64,000 bases of DNA, from contig JAPVLO010000877.1 in NCBI GenBank assembly GCA_027257055.1, positions 310,001-374,000 on the forward strand, in the 5' to 3' direction. Below the pieces are notes generated by a model, which worked only from the letters and a program-made list of their open reading frames with translations, was not told the DNA's origin and did no database searches. Below are positions 1 to 11,694 of this stretch, piece by piece. Positions within the stretch are counted from its first letter, which is position 1; every line of letters starts with the position of its first letter. Position numbers and translations under genes: made by a program. The DNA is from Cephalopachus bancanus. Lineage: Eukaryota; Chordata; Mammalia; Primates; Tarsiidae.

Positions 1-299
1 GCTGTGTTCTCCAGGCCAGAGCCCTGCAGTTCCCAAGGGCAGCACTCCTATATCCCTGCCTCTCCCTGAACCGCCTTCTTCCTCCCTTCCCTTGCCTAGT
101 CCTCATTCATCCTCTGTGACTCAGTGGAGGGGTGGCGCTTTGGGGGAAGTATTTCCCAGTTTCTCCCTGCCTCAGTCTGGGCTGGGTGTCCTCTCTCGGG
201 TTCCTGGTGTGTCTGGAGATCCCTGTATCCCATCCTCACTAAGATACTTTCGAGTCATCAGAATTCACATCTGGACTGTGCAGGGAGACACTGGATCTT

Positions 300-588
300 A
301 CTGTTTTTTCTCTGAGGTGGGCTCTTCCTCTGTCACCCAGCCTGCAGTGCAGTGGCAGGATCACAGCTGACCGCAGCTTTGACCTCCTGGGCCCAGGAGA
401 TCCTTCTGCCCCAGCCTCCCAAGTAGCTGGGGCTATAGGCATACGCCACTATGCCAGCCTAATTTTTCTGATTTCTTGCAGGGACTTATTATGCGGCCCA
501 GGCTGGTCTTGAACTCCAGGGCTCAAGCAATCCTTCCGCCTTGGCCCCCTAAAGTGCTGAGATTATAGGCGTGAACCACCACACCCAC
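300..588 (-). mobile_element. Alu, antisense, full dimer
   Basis: Reverse-complement Alu: control region with 'gtcacccagcctgcagtgcagtgg', mid-linker near 455-480, left arm ending near 'ccaccacaccca'. Diverged, of the older dimeric type. Confidence 0.88.
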
Positions 589-1203
589 AGCACAGGATCT
601 TATTTTTAAGGCCCACATAGCACAGCACTTGGCACATATGCATGGCAGCCGCCACAGAGTCCAGCCCATTCCCTGTGCACCTCCTGATAACCACGCCCCC
701 TTTTCTTTGGGGTACGCCCTCCCTCCCTCCAGGGGTCCCGGGGAGTTGTGGGTGGTGATACTCCCTCCCACTTCTGTCTCCTCTACGAAGGTGGACATGT
801 GACCCAGGCCAGGTAAATCAGTTTCCCACGTCCCTGGCAACAGGGATTAGATCAATAGGTATCAGTGACTCAAGCAGGACCAAGCAGACCCATCCTTGGA
901 ATTAGTAAAGAGACGCTGGGAGCAGGCCCTCCTCACATTCAGATTGCTAGTTGATGTGATACAGACACGAGGCTGGGGGCAGCCATCTTTCTGCCTCGAA
1001 GAGGGACTCTGTGTGGACAGCAAAGGCAAGCAGAGACAAGTGAAGATGAGACATGCAAGGAGGGAGCCCTGGTGGCCTTGAGTCCTGGTTCCAGTCCCAG
1101 CAGCCCCTGCTGTTTCTCCTTCAGACCTTTAGATTCTCATAGTCTCCTCCCCAGTGTGAGCCAACATATTCCCCTAAAAAGTTTTGTTAAGAAATGGGAC
1201 CTT
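589..1203. other. Single-copy-looking DNA, no gene seen
   Basis: No recognisable repeat or exon. Short open frames occur on both strands but none shows family resemblance or splice context. Confidence 0.5.
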
Positions 1204-1505
1204 AGCCGGGCTCGGTGGCTCAGCCTGTAATCCCGCGCCTTTGGGAGGCTGAGGTGAGTGGATTGCCTGAGCCCGCGGGTTCGAGACCCGCCAGGGCAGC
1301 GAGACCTCATCTCTACAATAACTCAAAAAATCAGCCGGGCGTGGTAGCGCCTGCCTGTAATTCCGGCTACTTGGAAGGCTGAGGCGAAAGGATCGCCGGA
1401 ACCCAGCAGGTCGAGGCTGCGGTGGCCGGGAGCGGCCACTGCACTCCAGTCCGGGCGACAGAGTGAGACTCCAACTCAAAAAAAAAAAAAGAAAAAGAAA
1501 AAGAA
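1204..1505 (+). mobile_element. Alu, sense, lemur-type full dimer
   Basis: Starts with the head form 'ctcggtggctcagcctgtaa', keeps the Pol III B box GGTTCGAGACC, and ends in 'gactccaactcaaaa' followed by an A/G-rich tail. A good example of the lineage-specific Alu form of this genome. Confidence 0.93.
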
Positions 1506-1507
1506 AA

Positions 1508-1621
1508 GGGGTTTCACTATGTGGCGGCCCAGGCTGATCTCAAACTCCTGGTCTCAAGCAATCCTCCAGCCTCAGCCTCCTAAAGTGCTGGAACTACAGG
1601 CGTGAGCCACCGTGCCTTGCC
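1508..1621 (-). mobile_element. Alu left-arm monomer, antisense
   Basis: Contains 'gtttcactatgtggcggccc' and 'gtgagccaccgtgccttgcc'. It abuts the tail of the sense Alu before it, so the two form a tail-to-tail pair. Confidence 0.85.
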
Positions 1622-1934
1622 TGAACTAGCTTCTGGTTCAGTGAGTGATGTGACCACATAAGCTTAAAGTTCTCCCACTCTCCCTGTGGCTGTCAGAGCT
1701 CTGGGCGGCACAGCCTCCTCTCTCATTTTTCACTTTCCAGTGATAGAAACAGCCAATAAGAGAAGGGAGGTTCTTGGAAGTCTCCTGACCTTCCATGTGG
1801 CAGGACAGATTCATCCCAGGGAGGTGCAGATAAGATTTGGGGAAGTCAGAGAAGAGGCCTGGGGAGATTCTCTGTTGTATCCAAGTGCCCCGGCTGTGAT
1901 TAGGTCACTGTGGGAGGCTTCCTACAATAGTGAG
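1622..1934. other. Unassigned DNA
   Basis: Nothing recognised here. A short open frame in this stretch has no family resemblance. Confidence 0.4.
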
Positions 1935-2105
1935 AGGCAGCGTGCTGGAGTGTTTGATAGCAGAGCAGCTGTGTGACCAAAGGCAATTCACTCGACTCCT
2001 CTGTTCCACAACTTCCTCATCTGTAAAATAGGGGTGATAATAGCACTTACCTTACAGGGTAGCCACGGGGAATGCTCGAGTTATTTGTAAAGCACAGACT
2101 AACGG
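1935..2105 (+). repeat. MIR element
   Basis: MIR core words 'ctgtgtgacc', 'cctcatctgtaaaatagg' and 'gataatagcacttacctta' occur in the expected order. Confidence 0.85.
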
Positions 2106-2254
2106 GTATTAAATGCTTGTTTCCTCAATAACAGGGTTTCCTGGGCTGAAATTCAACCTTGGGACTCCAGAACCCTTTTTTTCCTTAATCACAAGACCCC
2201 CCTCAATGGACCCATGATTGGAGTGGGGGTGGGGCAGAAATGGTATCAGAACTA

Positions 2255-2790
2255 CAGTCACGCATCCCCTAAGGATGGGTAAGTGTTCTGAAAAGTGCAT
2301 CATAGGGCGAGTTCGTCATGTGAACATCATAGTACTTACACAAACCTAGATGGTGTAGCCCAATATATTCCCAGCCTGTGTGGTATAGCCTATTGCTTTT
2401 AGGCTACAAACCTCTACAGCATGCTACTGTACTGAATACAGCAGGCAACATGATGGTAAGTATTTGTGTATGTAAACATACAAAGAAACAGCAAAAATAC
2501 TGTATTATAATCTTATGGAGCCCGGGCAACCTAGTGAGATCCCATCTCTACAAAAAAATAAAAAAATAAAAAATAAATAAAAAACCAGGCAGCTGCTTGA
2601 GAGGCTGAGGTAGGAGGATAGCCTGAGGCCAGTAATTCAAGGCTGCGGTGAGTCATGATCATGCCACTACACTCCTGCCTCAGTGACAGAGCGAGTCCCT
2701 GACTTAGAGAGAGTCTTATGTGACCACTGTCGTATGTGCGATCTGTCGTTGACAGAAACGTTATGCGACACATGACCGTCCTTGGAGTAT
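2255..2790 (+). mobile_element. Non-autonomous DNA transposon, split by Alu
   Basis: Ends form an imperfect terminal inverted repeat: 'cagtcacgcatcccctaa' on the left and the complement of 'tgcgacacatgaccgt' on the right. The middle ('tggtatagcctattgctttt', 'tacagcatgctactgtactg') is a known interspersed element of human DNA transposon type. I cannot fix the subfamily name. An Alu fragment interrupts it at 2517-2705. Confidence 0.7.
2517..2705 (+). mobile_element. Alu fragment, sense, 5' truncated
   Basis: Begins inside the left arm ('cccgggcaacctagtgagat'), runs through an A/T-rich linker and right arm to 'ccctgactt'. It interrupts a DNA transposon. Confidence 0.82.
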
Positions 2791-2888
2791 GGAAAAAAAA
2801 GTGAAATTCCTCAAGTATCCACCAGAGGACACCCCAATTTCCCCCGAAGGGCTCCCGAGGATTCACCGTGATGGAGAAACCTTAAGGC

Positions 2889-3256
2889 AGCGGTCCCCAA
2901 CGTTTTTGGCATCAGAGATCAGTTTTGTGGAAGACAATTTTTCCATGGATGGTGGTGGATGCGTGCGGATGTGCAATCAAACCTCACTACTAATGTTCAT
3001 CTGTATTTGCAGCCACCCCCCTGCGCCGGCATCACCGTCTCAGCTCCACTACAGATCATCAGGCATTCCGTTCTCATACGGAGCTCACAACCTAGATTCC
3101 TCGCCCCACGCAGTTCACCATAGGGTTTGCGCTCCTAGGAGAATCTAATGCCGCTGCTGATCTGACAGCAGACGGAGTTCCATGTGCCCATTGCCCACCC
3201 CCTGCTGTGCAACCCGGATGCTAACACCGGTCTACACCTGGGGGACTGGGGTTTCC
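2889..3256 (+). mobile_element. hAT-type non-autonomous DNA transposon
   Basis: Begins 'cagcggtccccaacgttttt' and ends with the inverted counterpart 'gggggactggggtttcctgc'. Interior words 'cagatcatcaggcattc' and 'gagaatctaatgccgctgct' match a common mammalian hAT MITE. Exact subfamily is uncertain. Confidence 0.78.
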
Positions 3257-3279
3257 TGCCTTAGAGGGTTCATTGCTTT

Positions 3280-3568
3280 CTTTTTTTTTTTGAGTTGGAG
3301 TCTCTCTCTGTCACCCAGACTGGAGTGCAGTGGCTGCTCTCGGGCACCGCAGCCTCGACCCGCTGGGCTCCGGCGATCCTTCCGCCTCAGCCTTCTGAGT
3401 AGTTGGAACTACAGGCGCGTGCTACCATGCCCGGCTAATTTTTTATTTATTGTAGAGATGGGGTCTCGTCAAGTTGCCCAGGCGGGTCTCGAACCCGTGG
3501 GCTCAGGCAATCCACTCACCTTGGCCTCCAAAGCGCTGGGATTACAGGCTGAGCCACCGAGCCCGGCC
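3280..3568 (-). mobile_element. Alu, antisense, lemur-type full dimer
   Basis: T-run then 'gagttggagtctctctctgt', linker 'ttttttatttattgtagag', ending 'ctgagccaccgagcccggcc'. Confidence 0.93.
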
Positions 3569-4335
3569 CTCATTGCTTTCTTACTTCCACTTGGGTATCT
3601 TTACCGAAGCAGGTCACCCAGAGCCAGGTCGCCAATGTGTGATGCTGCCTGCGGTCCCACCCAGGGATGATAACTCACTCACACAGAAGCACCTCAAAAT
3701 TCGGCTTTAACCCCGCAAAGACCCTGATATCCCTAATCCTTAGCACTGTCCCTGAGCTGCCCTGAGGGCCACCAGGATACTGGAGAGAGGAGACTCAGGT
3801 GTTTCCACACCCTCTGGGCTGCCCCTCCCCCGACCCTCACCTCGGCAGTCGGGGCCCTCCACTGGTTTCAGCCATTGGGCCCTCATAACGGTCTGACCCT
3901 GGAGGTGTCACAGAGCTTCCTCCAGTCTTCCTGCTTCCCGTTACCCGGCCTGGCCACAGTCTGGTCTGAGTGACATGGGTCCAGTTCCAGAGAGTCCCCA
4001 CTTCTTGTTGTACCGAGAACTGCAAGCGGGTGGGAGTGAAGGGGGGGAGGTGGGAGACACAGGGAGGGGCGAGGACCGGGGCAGGGGGTGTTAGGCCCGC
4101 GGCCAGATTCATCGTAGAACTCGTGACTGGCAAGGGACACCACTGCCCCTTACTAAGGGGCGGAAGGTGGAAGAGCAGAGAGAGCCATCACACAAACTCT
4201 CCCTCCCCACCATGCAGGCCCAGGGTCACCTCCCTCGCAGAGCCGACCCTGTGGGGGTGCAGCCCTCCCAGACCCGATGGGGCTGAATCACCCCCGACCC
4301 TCCTTTCCAGCTCCCACACGGAAGTGGGAGTGAGG
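3569..4335. other. Unassigned GC-moderate DNA
   Basis: No repeat or exon recognised. Overlapping open frames on both strands are composition-driven. Confidence 0.4.
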
Positions 4336-4462
4336 AGAAAAGGAAAGGGCACTGGACTCTGGAGACCTGGATTCTAGGCCGGGTCTGTCACTTATTGTCA
4401 TCGCCTCCCTAGGGCTCAGTTTCCTCGTCTGTAAGGTGAGGGTAACGATGCCACCTGCCGCC
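4336..4462 (+). repeat. MIR element
   Basis: Contains 'gggcactggactctggagac' and 'ctcagtttcctcgtctgtaa', the MIR core and its 3' side. Confidence 0.83.
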
Positions 4463-4639
4463 GGCAATGGGTGGCAGACTGAGTGAAGTGGCAGACTGAG
4501 TGCATAGTGGAATCCAAGGTCCGTCATCACCTTTGCAAAAGGAAGGGTCCAGAGGGAGAGGGAGGTCCCCTCGCCATCAGTCCCTGGGACAGAGCACCAG
4601 GCTGCATCTGTAAGCTGGCGAATCCCCTCCCCCAGTTAA

Positions 4640-5390
4640 GGAAGCTTGGACTGTGGGGAGTCCTGCCCCACCCACCTCAGGGAGAAGAGAAGCCAAGCTA
4701 AAAGGGGCCAGAACGTTCTAGAAAAACAGGAAGTCCCAGGCTGAAGGGGCAGAAACGGGCACCTGTCCCCAGGCAGCACCTTCGGCGCCCACTCTGGCCC
4801 CCGGGGTGGGACGGGGCCGGAGACGCGCGGACCCAGGTGCCGGCAGGGGGCGGGGGCGGGCCGGACTCGCAGGCGCAGCGGGCAGAGCCGGGCGCGCTCG
4901 GTGCAGCCGGGCAGATGGCCGCGGGGTGGAGCCCGAGGACCGGAGACGCCCGCGCGGAGGGACCCGGGGCGCGCGGCCTCGGGCGCCTGGACCCGCAGCG
5001 GCGCGGCCCCCCCGGGACCCCGGGGCTGCGGGCCCGGGGCGTGCGGGGCAGGCGCGGGGTCGGCGGCCGCGCTGGGTCGCAGTCCCCCGCGGGCGGGGAC
5101 ACCAGCTGGGACCGGGAGGGCGGACGCCGGGGTCCGCGGCTGGGCGAGGCTGGGCAGTCTCGCGCCCGCCCTCCGCGCACATGCGGGTCCCACCACCCCG
5201 CCCCCCGCCCGCAGCACGGGCTCAGGGCACTGCCCGACCTGGGAAGGTGTCCTGGACTCCACCCCTTCCCCTGCAGAGGGCGCAGGCCCGGGCAGCCCTA
5301 ATCTTGGTGACCTCCCACCACCCCAAGTTACTAAGGAGGGTTGGGAGGCTACAGGATGGCGACACAAAAGTCACCTCGGGTGTCCGCGAA
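4640..5390. promoter_or_regulatory. CpG island, copy 1 of an inverted duplication
   Basis: CpG dinucleotides are dense from about 4800 to 5200. The whole block reappears reverse-complemented at about 20590-21400. Matching landmarks include 'agctaaaaggggccagaa' at the left edge, the shared 'cctgcagag' near 5270 and 'cggagacgcccgcgcggagg' in the core. Long open frames on both strands are a by-product of GC content. It could be a promoter, but no adjoining gene is identified. Confidence 0.75.
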
Positions 5391-5448
5391 GAAAGTACTG
5401 AAGATCAGGAGGTGGCTGGATTAGAGGAGGGGGAGCTTTTTGTTTGTT

Positions 5449-5739
5449 GGTTTGTTTTTTGAGTCGGAGTCTCACTCTGCCGCCCAGGCTGAAGTGCAGT
5501 GGCCGCTCCGAGCCACCGCTGCCTCGACCCGCTGGGCTCCAGCCATCCTTCCGCCTCAGCCTTCCGAGTAGCCGGAATTACAGGCACGCGCTACCACGCC
5601 CGGCTAATTTTTGATTTATTGTGGAGACGAAATTTCGCCAAGTTGCCTGGGCTGGCCTCAAACCCGCGGGCTCAGACAATCCACGCACCTCGGCCTCCCA
5701 AAGTGTTGGGATTACAGGCGTCGGCCACGGATCCCGGTT
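5449..5739 (-). mobile_element. Alu, antisense, full dimer
   Basis: Starts at a GTTT-rich tail, then 'gagtcggagtctcactctgc', ending 'ggcgtcggccacggatcccg'. It flanks CpG island copy 1. Confidence 0.92.
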
Positions 5740-5899
5740 TAGGAAGGGGAGCTTGGAGAAGATGGGGGTGGGGTGAGGTTGGAGGCACCCACCACTGCAC
5801 ATCTCACGTATGGAGGAAAAGTTGGGGGTCCACGGGCTCTTTCCAGGCTTAAGTGCTCTTTGCATGTCTTTAACGAAATCATGCATGTCATTTAACGAA

Positions 5900-5998
5900 A
5901 GGAGGTCAAGGCTGCAGTGAGCCATGATCATGTGACTGGATTATAGCCTGGGCAACAGAGTGAGACCCCAGCTCAAAAAAATTAAAAAAAAAAAAATT
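5900..5998 (+). mobile_element. Alu right-arm fragment, sense
   Basis: 'ggtcaaggctgcagtgagcc' to 'gagaccccagctcaaaaa' and an A-rich tail. Confidence 0.82.
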
Positions 5999-6078
5999 TA
6001 TTTTAAAACCTTATATAATATCCAGAACATTTTCCCATGTCATCAATTTATAAAAACATGATTTTTAAAGACAACATA

Positions 6079-6374
6079 ATTTTTTTTTTTCTTCTGAGTT
6101 GGAGTCTCACTCTGTCGCCCAGACTGGAGTGCAATGGCCACTCCCGGTCACCGCAGCCTCGGCCTGCTGGGCTCCAGCGATCCTTCTGCCTCAGCCTTCC
6201 AAGTAGCTGGAACTACAGGCGCGCACTACCACGCCCGGCTAATTTTTTGATTTATTGTAGAGATGAGGTCTCACCAAGTTGCCCAGGCAGGTCTCGACCC
6301 CGCAGGCTCAGGCAATCCACTCACCTCAGCCTCCCAAAGGCGCGGGATTATAGGCTGAGACACCGAGCCTGGCT
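6079..6374 (-). mobile_element. Alu, antisense, lemur-type full dimer
   Basis: T-run, 'gagttggagtctcactctgt', ending 'gagacaccgagcctggc'. Confidence 0.93.
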
Positions 6375-6464
6375 TTTTTGGTCTTAAACTCCTGGACTCA
6401 AGAAATTCTCCTGCCTCAGCCTCCCAAAGTGCTAGGATAACAAGTGTGAACATCCGAACCCAGC
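6375..6464 (-). mobile_element. Alu left-arm fragment, antisense
   Basis: 'gtcttaaactcctggactca' to 'cgaacccagcc'. First of a run of three same-orientation Alu pieces from 6079 to 6762. Confidence 0.82.
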
Positions 6465-6477
6465 CTCTTTCTCTCTT

Positions 6478-6762
6478 TTTGTTTTTTTTGAGTCAGAGTC
6501 TCTGATGCCCAGGCTGAGTACAGTGGTACACTCACAGCCACCTCAGTCTCGACCTGCTGGGCTCAGGTGATCTTTCTGCCTTAGTTTTCCAAGTAGCTGG
6601 AACGTGTACCACTATGCCCAGCTAATTTTTTTGATTTATCATAGAGAAGAGGTCTTGCCAAGTTGCCCAGGCTGGTTTCTAACTCCTGGACTCAGGTAAT
6701 CTTCTTGCCTCCGCCTCCCAAAGAGCTGGGATTACACAGGCATGAGCCACTGTGCCTGGCCT
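6478..6762 (-). mobile_element. Alu, antisense, full dimer
   Basis: 'gagtcagagtctctgatgcc' to 'gagccactgtgcctggcc'. Confidence 0.9.
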
Positions 6763-8140
6763 CTTTCTCTTTTTAAAGTTAAACAAATCATTGTAAGAAA
6801 CATACACATTCATTATAAACAAGAACTAATCAAATAACATGGTGATAGAGTCTGAAAAATGGGTTCTGAGAGCCTGCCTGACTTCCACTGTCCCTGTATC
6901 ACTGTGTCCGTGGGGGTGGTCACAACGGTGAGCCTGGCCGACTCCCTGTCAATCCGGAGAGGCCCTCAGGCCGCAGAGGCTGGAGTGCTGGAGGGAAGAC
7001 CCAGAATGGGATGGTGCGAGCTGGGTAGAGGCCACCGTCCCAGTGCCATTAAGGTCTGTGATTCTGGGAGGACGGGGCCCCGAGGGAATGGGGAAGGACA
7101 GGCCTCTTTGGCAGAACCTGGGACAAATACTTTTGGGGCCTTGGTCTATCTGGGGTCCTAGCCTTCCAAGCCACTCTCTCAGCAATCCCAAGGGCCCCTC
7201 CCTGGCCAGACGTGGCCACCGTGGGCCCGAGCTGCTCTGTTGTGTTGCCCTGCTGTCCTCACACAGCTGGGAGGAGACCGCCCCTCCTCCGGCCCTTGCT
7301 TAGGAGTCTGAGAGCCCAAAGGCCTCCTCTATCCCCCCTCTACACTAAACCTCAGAGCTGAGGAAATTCCACTGACCCAGCAGCAAGCTGAGAGAAATCG
7401 TGGGACTTGGCGTCAGTGGGCAAAGGAAGGTTGGGGCCATTTTGAATGACTCATTCATTCCCATGAGAGATCGTGTGGCAGGCTCACGGGGAAGGTGCAT
7501 ATGGGTAACCTGTGACGGGAACCCCCCAGGCCTTGAACACTGGACTCTCCCCCAAGACCTGTGTCAGGGACGGGATGGAAGTAGGTGTCCAGCCAGGGCC
7601 ACTCAGACCTCTGTGCTTGCAGGGGCTAGCCCAGGGCCCATCTGTGGTGGGCTCTCCGGTGGCCATGGGACTCCAGGGACGTGTGAACTGGCCCCCCTAA
7701 TAGGCTGATCTGGGTCTCTGACAGGCCCGGGAAAGAAACTGGCCCCACCCAGCCTCTGTTGCATGTGAAAAGTAACCTCCTGCAGGCCTGTCTGGGGACC
7801 TGTCTCTGGTTGGGATGAGGGCTGAGTTAGCACTTCCCCATTCCCAGGGGGCCTTGCCACGTGCCTGTACTCAGGGCAATGTCCTGGGGAGCCCTCCCAG
7901 GCCCAGCTCTGACCCTAAGGTCAGAAATTCTTTCAGAAGCCTCCAGAGAATCACATTATCCACCATGTTTCTGACCTGGCTCAGGATAGGGGTTCAGTAA
8001 GATTTCTGTCATTAAGGGTTGTGGCTGGGACAGCATCCTTTTTGGCCTTGGGGTTGGCAGAGTCCTGCCACCCAGGCTTGTATTCTGGTGAGGAGGCAAG
8101 TCAGGAACAGTACAGGAAGACAGAGTAGTCTTGGGTGTGG
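6763..8140. other. Single-copy-looking DNA, no gene seen
   Basis: About 1.4 kb with several open frames of 60-100 codons on both strands. I recognise no protein family, consistent splice pair or repeat. Confidence 0.45.
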
Positions 8141-8245
8141 GCAGATCGGCCTGAAGATCAGATATCTTAATTTCTACCTTTCTGTGAAATGGGGCAATGG
8201 TGTTCACTGTAGGCTGTTAGAAGGATTAGACACAAAAAGTTATGC
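8141..8245 (+). repeat. MIR-like fragment
   Basis: 'ctttctgtgaaatggggcaa' followed by 'gctgttagaaggattag' resembles the 3' part of MIR. Weak. Confidence 0.55.
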
Positions 8246-8248
8246 TAG

Positions 8249-8538
8249 CCGGGTGCGGTGGCCCATGCCTGTAATCCCAACACTTTGGGAGGTGGAGGCA
8301 AGAGGATTGCCTGAGTCCAGGGGTTCGAGACCAGCCTGGGCAACTTGGTGAGACCTCATCTCTGCAGTAAATCAAAACATTAGCTGGGCATGGTGGTGCA
8401 TGCCTCTAGTTCCAGCTTGGAAGGCTGAGGTGGAAGGATTGCTGGAGCCCAGCAGGTAAAGGCTGCGGTGGCCATGAGCATGCCACTGTACTTCAGCCTG
8501 GGTAACAGAGTGAGACTTTGACTCAAAAAAGAAAAAAT
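8249..8538 (+). mobile_element. Alu, sense, full dimer
   Basis: 'agccgggtgcggtggcccat' to 'gactttgactcaaaaaa'. B box GGTTCGAGACC intact. Confidence 0.92.
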
Positions 8539-9558
8539 GCTAGGTACTCAAGTCCCTCCCCAGTGTGATCCTTCCCCTTCTGGGATGTTTTTCCGTGTCT
8601 CTTGAGGGACTTTTCGATGGTGCCTATAATGAGGCCATAGAGATGTGACTTTTTTCCTGTTGCCTGTTAACAGTGGCCCGTCTGATGAGGTGGGCTCAGG
8701 AACCCTGGTCCTGAGTTTTGCCGGCAGAGCTGACATCTGCATCTTGTCCCTAAGGGTGGGGCCCAGTCAGTCGGTGCAAGTGACCACACATCTCAGCTCA
8801 GTTTGCTCCTAATTAAGTGTCAGGTGTCCCATCCACATGTGCCTGTAGTGGAGGTTAAATCAGGGTTGGAGGGGACTGGTCATTATCATAACAATGACAT
8901 TCTCATTGGTGCCTATAATGACTCAGGTGTCTTACATTGCTTTTAACGTTTCTAGTCCTTATAATTGCCTCCCAGGTAGATAGTGTTCCCTGGTTTACCG
9001 AAGACAGTGAAATTAAAAGACATTCAGTAACTTGACTGAGAAAAACACTGGTTGGTAGCAGGTTATGGGTTCCAGCTCACATTTCCACTTCTATATTTTC
9101 TTAAAACTTTGGAAAAGATTATGTAATTTTTATACATTTATATTAAATTATAAGTGTTTGAGGACACTCAAGCCGAGGGGTGGTCCTATGATGGCACCAT
9201 TCTCCCCACTGAGCCTCACCTCCCGGAGGGGATCGACCCAGAGCCTGGCCTTTTCTCCAAGGAGACTCTGTGCACCATGAAGTGGTTTCACACCTGCATG
9301 TGTCAGCAGGTGAGGTTGCCTGGGTGCTTGCCACCTCTGGTGGGAAGGGAATTAAGCTCCCAGGGTACCATTCCCAGCATCTACCTTTGTTTCTGTGAGC
9401 CTCAGTTTCTCTGTCAGCATATGGGTCCCCTGTCTTTGCTGACAGAAATGGGATGAATGTATGAAAGTACTCTGAAGAAAAATTGCCCTGCTAGCTGTAT
9501 CTAGAAAGAAAATATTCCCAGACCATTCCCCCCCCCACCAAAAAAATATTAAATTATA
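8539..9558. other. Single-copy-looking DNA, no gene seen
   Basis: No repeat recognised. An open frame at about 9154-9456 lies here, but without splice or family support. Confidence 0.4.
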
Positions 9559-9559
9559 T

Positions 9560-9848
9560 GGCCAGGCTCAGTGGCTCAGCCTGTAATCCCAGCACTTTGG
9601 GAGGCTGAGGTGAGTTGATTGTCTGAGCCCGCGGGTTCGAGACCAGCCCGGACAACTTGGCGAGACCTCGTCTCTACAATAAATAAATTTAAAAAAATAA
9701 CCAAGCATGGTAGCACGCGCTTGTAGTTTTAGCTACTTGGAGGGCTGAAGTGGAAGGATCACCGGAGCCCAGCAGGTCGACGCTGGCATGGCTGTGAGTG
9801 TGCCACTGCACTGGACGACTGAGACTCCAACTCAAAAAAAAAAAATAA
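9560..9848 (+). mobile_element. Alu, sense, full dimer
   Basis: 'ggccaggctcagtggctcag' to 'gactccaactcaaaaaaaa'. B box GGTTCGAGACC intact. Confidence 0.93.
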
Positions 9849-10084
9849 ATTATAACAAGGATGATAACTTTTCCCTGACATGATAACAAAAGCACATTGC
9901 TTGGAAACCCTGGAAAAATAAAAGCAAACTGCCCCACGGACTTTGTCACTTCTAAGGTGTTAATTCCATTCCTGAGATGAACTTTTAGTGATCATCTAAT
10001 CAAATAATCCTTTCCTGGAATCTTCTGAGAGCAAATGAACCAAATAACAGAAAAGAAAGGAAACATAAGAAAACTCAAAGTCTG

Positions 10085-10740
10085 GAAAAACGTTTTGTGG
10101 TTTCTTATAAAATTCATCAGACTCTTGCCATGTGTTCCAGCAAGTTCACTCCTGAGCATTTATCCCAGAGAAGTGAAAATTTATGTTCGCACAGACATCT
10201 GACACAATATTCAAAGTAGCTTTATGTATAAGAGCTCCAAACCAGGAAAAACCCAAATGTCTCTCACTGGGCAATGGATGGACAACCATGACTCTTCTAC
10301 AGCACAGAATACTACTTGGCAAGAAAAAGGGATGGGTTAACCGGGTGCGGTAGCTTGCACCTATAATCCCAGCACTTTGGGAGGTGGAGGCGAGAGGATT
10401 GCCTGAGTCCAGGGGTTCGAGACCAGCCTGGGCAACTTGGCAAGACCTTGTCTCTACAGTAAATAAATTTTAAAAAGTAGCCAGACATTGTGGCACACGC
10501 CTGTAGTTCCAGCTGTTTGGAAAGCTGAGGCAGAAGGATCGCCTGAGCTCAGCAGGGCGAGGCTGCGGTGGCCATGAGTGTGTCACTGCACTCTAGCCTG
10601 GGCAACAGAGTGAGACATCAACTCAAAAAAAAAAAAAAGAAAGAAAAAGAAAAAGGGACAGATTATTGTTGAACACAATGACCTGGACAAGTTTCCAGGA
10701 CATTATGGGTGGAAAAAGACCACTCCCCCAAGTCACCCAG
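10085..10740 (+). mobile_element. L1 3' fragment, split by Alu
   Basis: L1 words: 'tcactcctgagcatttatcc', 'agctccaaaccaggaaaaac', 'ggcaatggatggacaacc'. L1-like sequence resumes after the Alu at 10339-10652. This is the old L1 3' region in sense orientation. Confidence 0.8.
10339..10652 (+). mobile_element. Alu, sense, inserted in L1
   Basis: 'accgggtgcggtagcttgca' to 'catcaactcaaaaaaaaa' plus an A/G tail. Confidence 0.92.
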
Positions 10741-10952
10741 GTTAGAGCTCTAAGGAAAGGTTCCTAAGGTGTCTTACATGAGGAGGTGTCAGATGGAGGG
10801 GGGTTGCAGGGAACCTTTGAGGATTTCTTTATCTGATTTAATGGGAGACTCTTCTCTACCTCATCTGGGGAGGGTCTGATTTCTCCAGGAAGAAGACTCC
10901 ACAGGGCTGGTCTGCACAAGCCATATAAGTGTAACTGAAAGCATCTTAGTTT

Positions 10953-11233
10953 TTTTTTGAGTCAGAGTCTCACTCGGTCACCCAGACTGGAGTGCAGTGG
11001 CCGCTCCCGGCCACCGCAGCCTCGCCTGCTGGGTTCCGGCGATCCTTCTGCCTCAGCCTTCCGAGTAGCCGGAATTACAGGCATGTGCTACCACGCCTGG
11101 CTAATTTTTTGATTTTATTATAGAGATGAGGTCTCGCCTGCCCAGGCGGGTCTCGAACCCGCGGGCTCAGGCAATCCACTCACCTCAGCCTCCCAAAGGC
11201 ACGGGATTACAGGCTGAGCCACCGAGCCCGGCT
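10953..11233 (-). mobile_element. Alu, antisense, lemur-type
   Basis: 'tgagtcagagtctcactcgg' to 'gagccaccgagcccggc'. Flanked by 'gcatcttag' on both sides (10942-10950 and 11234-11242), a 9-base target-site duplication. Confidence 0.94.
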
Positions 11234-11242
11234 GCATCTTAG

Positions 11243-11362
11243 TTTTTTATTTTTTTGAGGGGAGGGGTGTCTTGCCACGTTGCCCAGACTGGCCTCAAAC
11301 TCCTAGTATCAAGTGATTTTCCTGCATAGCTGGGATTACAGGCATGTGTCACTGTATCTGGC
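11243..11362 (-). mobile_element. Alu left-arm monomer, antisense
   Basis: 'cttgccacgttgcccagact' to 'gtgtcactgtatctggc'. Confidence 0.83.
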
Positions 11363-11694
11363 TTTGAAAGCTTCGTCATTCCTCCTCCAACCCTCTCTCC
11401 CACCTCCTCTCCAGCAAACCAGGAGACCACCATTCCTGTTGCTGTTCTCAGGCTTCTTAGCAATCCTCTGTCCCTGGGGGGATGGTCTTTCTCTTACCCG
11501 GTTTTCCAGGGAAAGATCATTCTCAGCTCGTGCTATTCCCCCGTCTCAAGCCCGCAAATACAGGAAAGACTCGGAAGCCAAGGCTTTGATATCTGCTTTC
11601 TGCAAACACCACTTACTTCATTCTCTGCAGCATCCCCAGCCCCTCCTTCAGTGGAAAAACCACCATCTTGTCTTGTAAAAAAAAAAAGTCATGG
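11363..11694. other. Unassigned DNA
   Basis: No repeat or exon recognised. Confidence 0.4.

Noticed and set aside
4636..5462. Long overlapping open frames (150-240 codons) in CpG island 1 on both strands
   Set aside because: Frames on both strands are equally long, rich in Ala/Gly/Pro/Arg, and the frames diverge from those of the inverted copy at 20.6-21.4 kb. This is GC composition, not coding.
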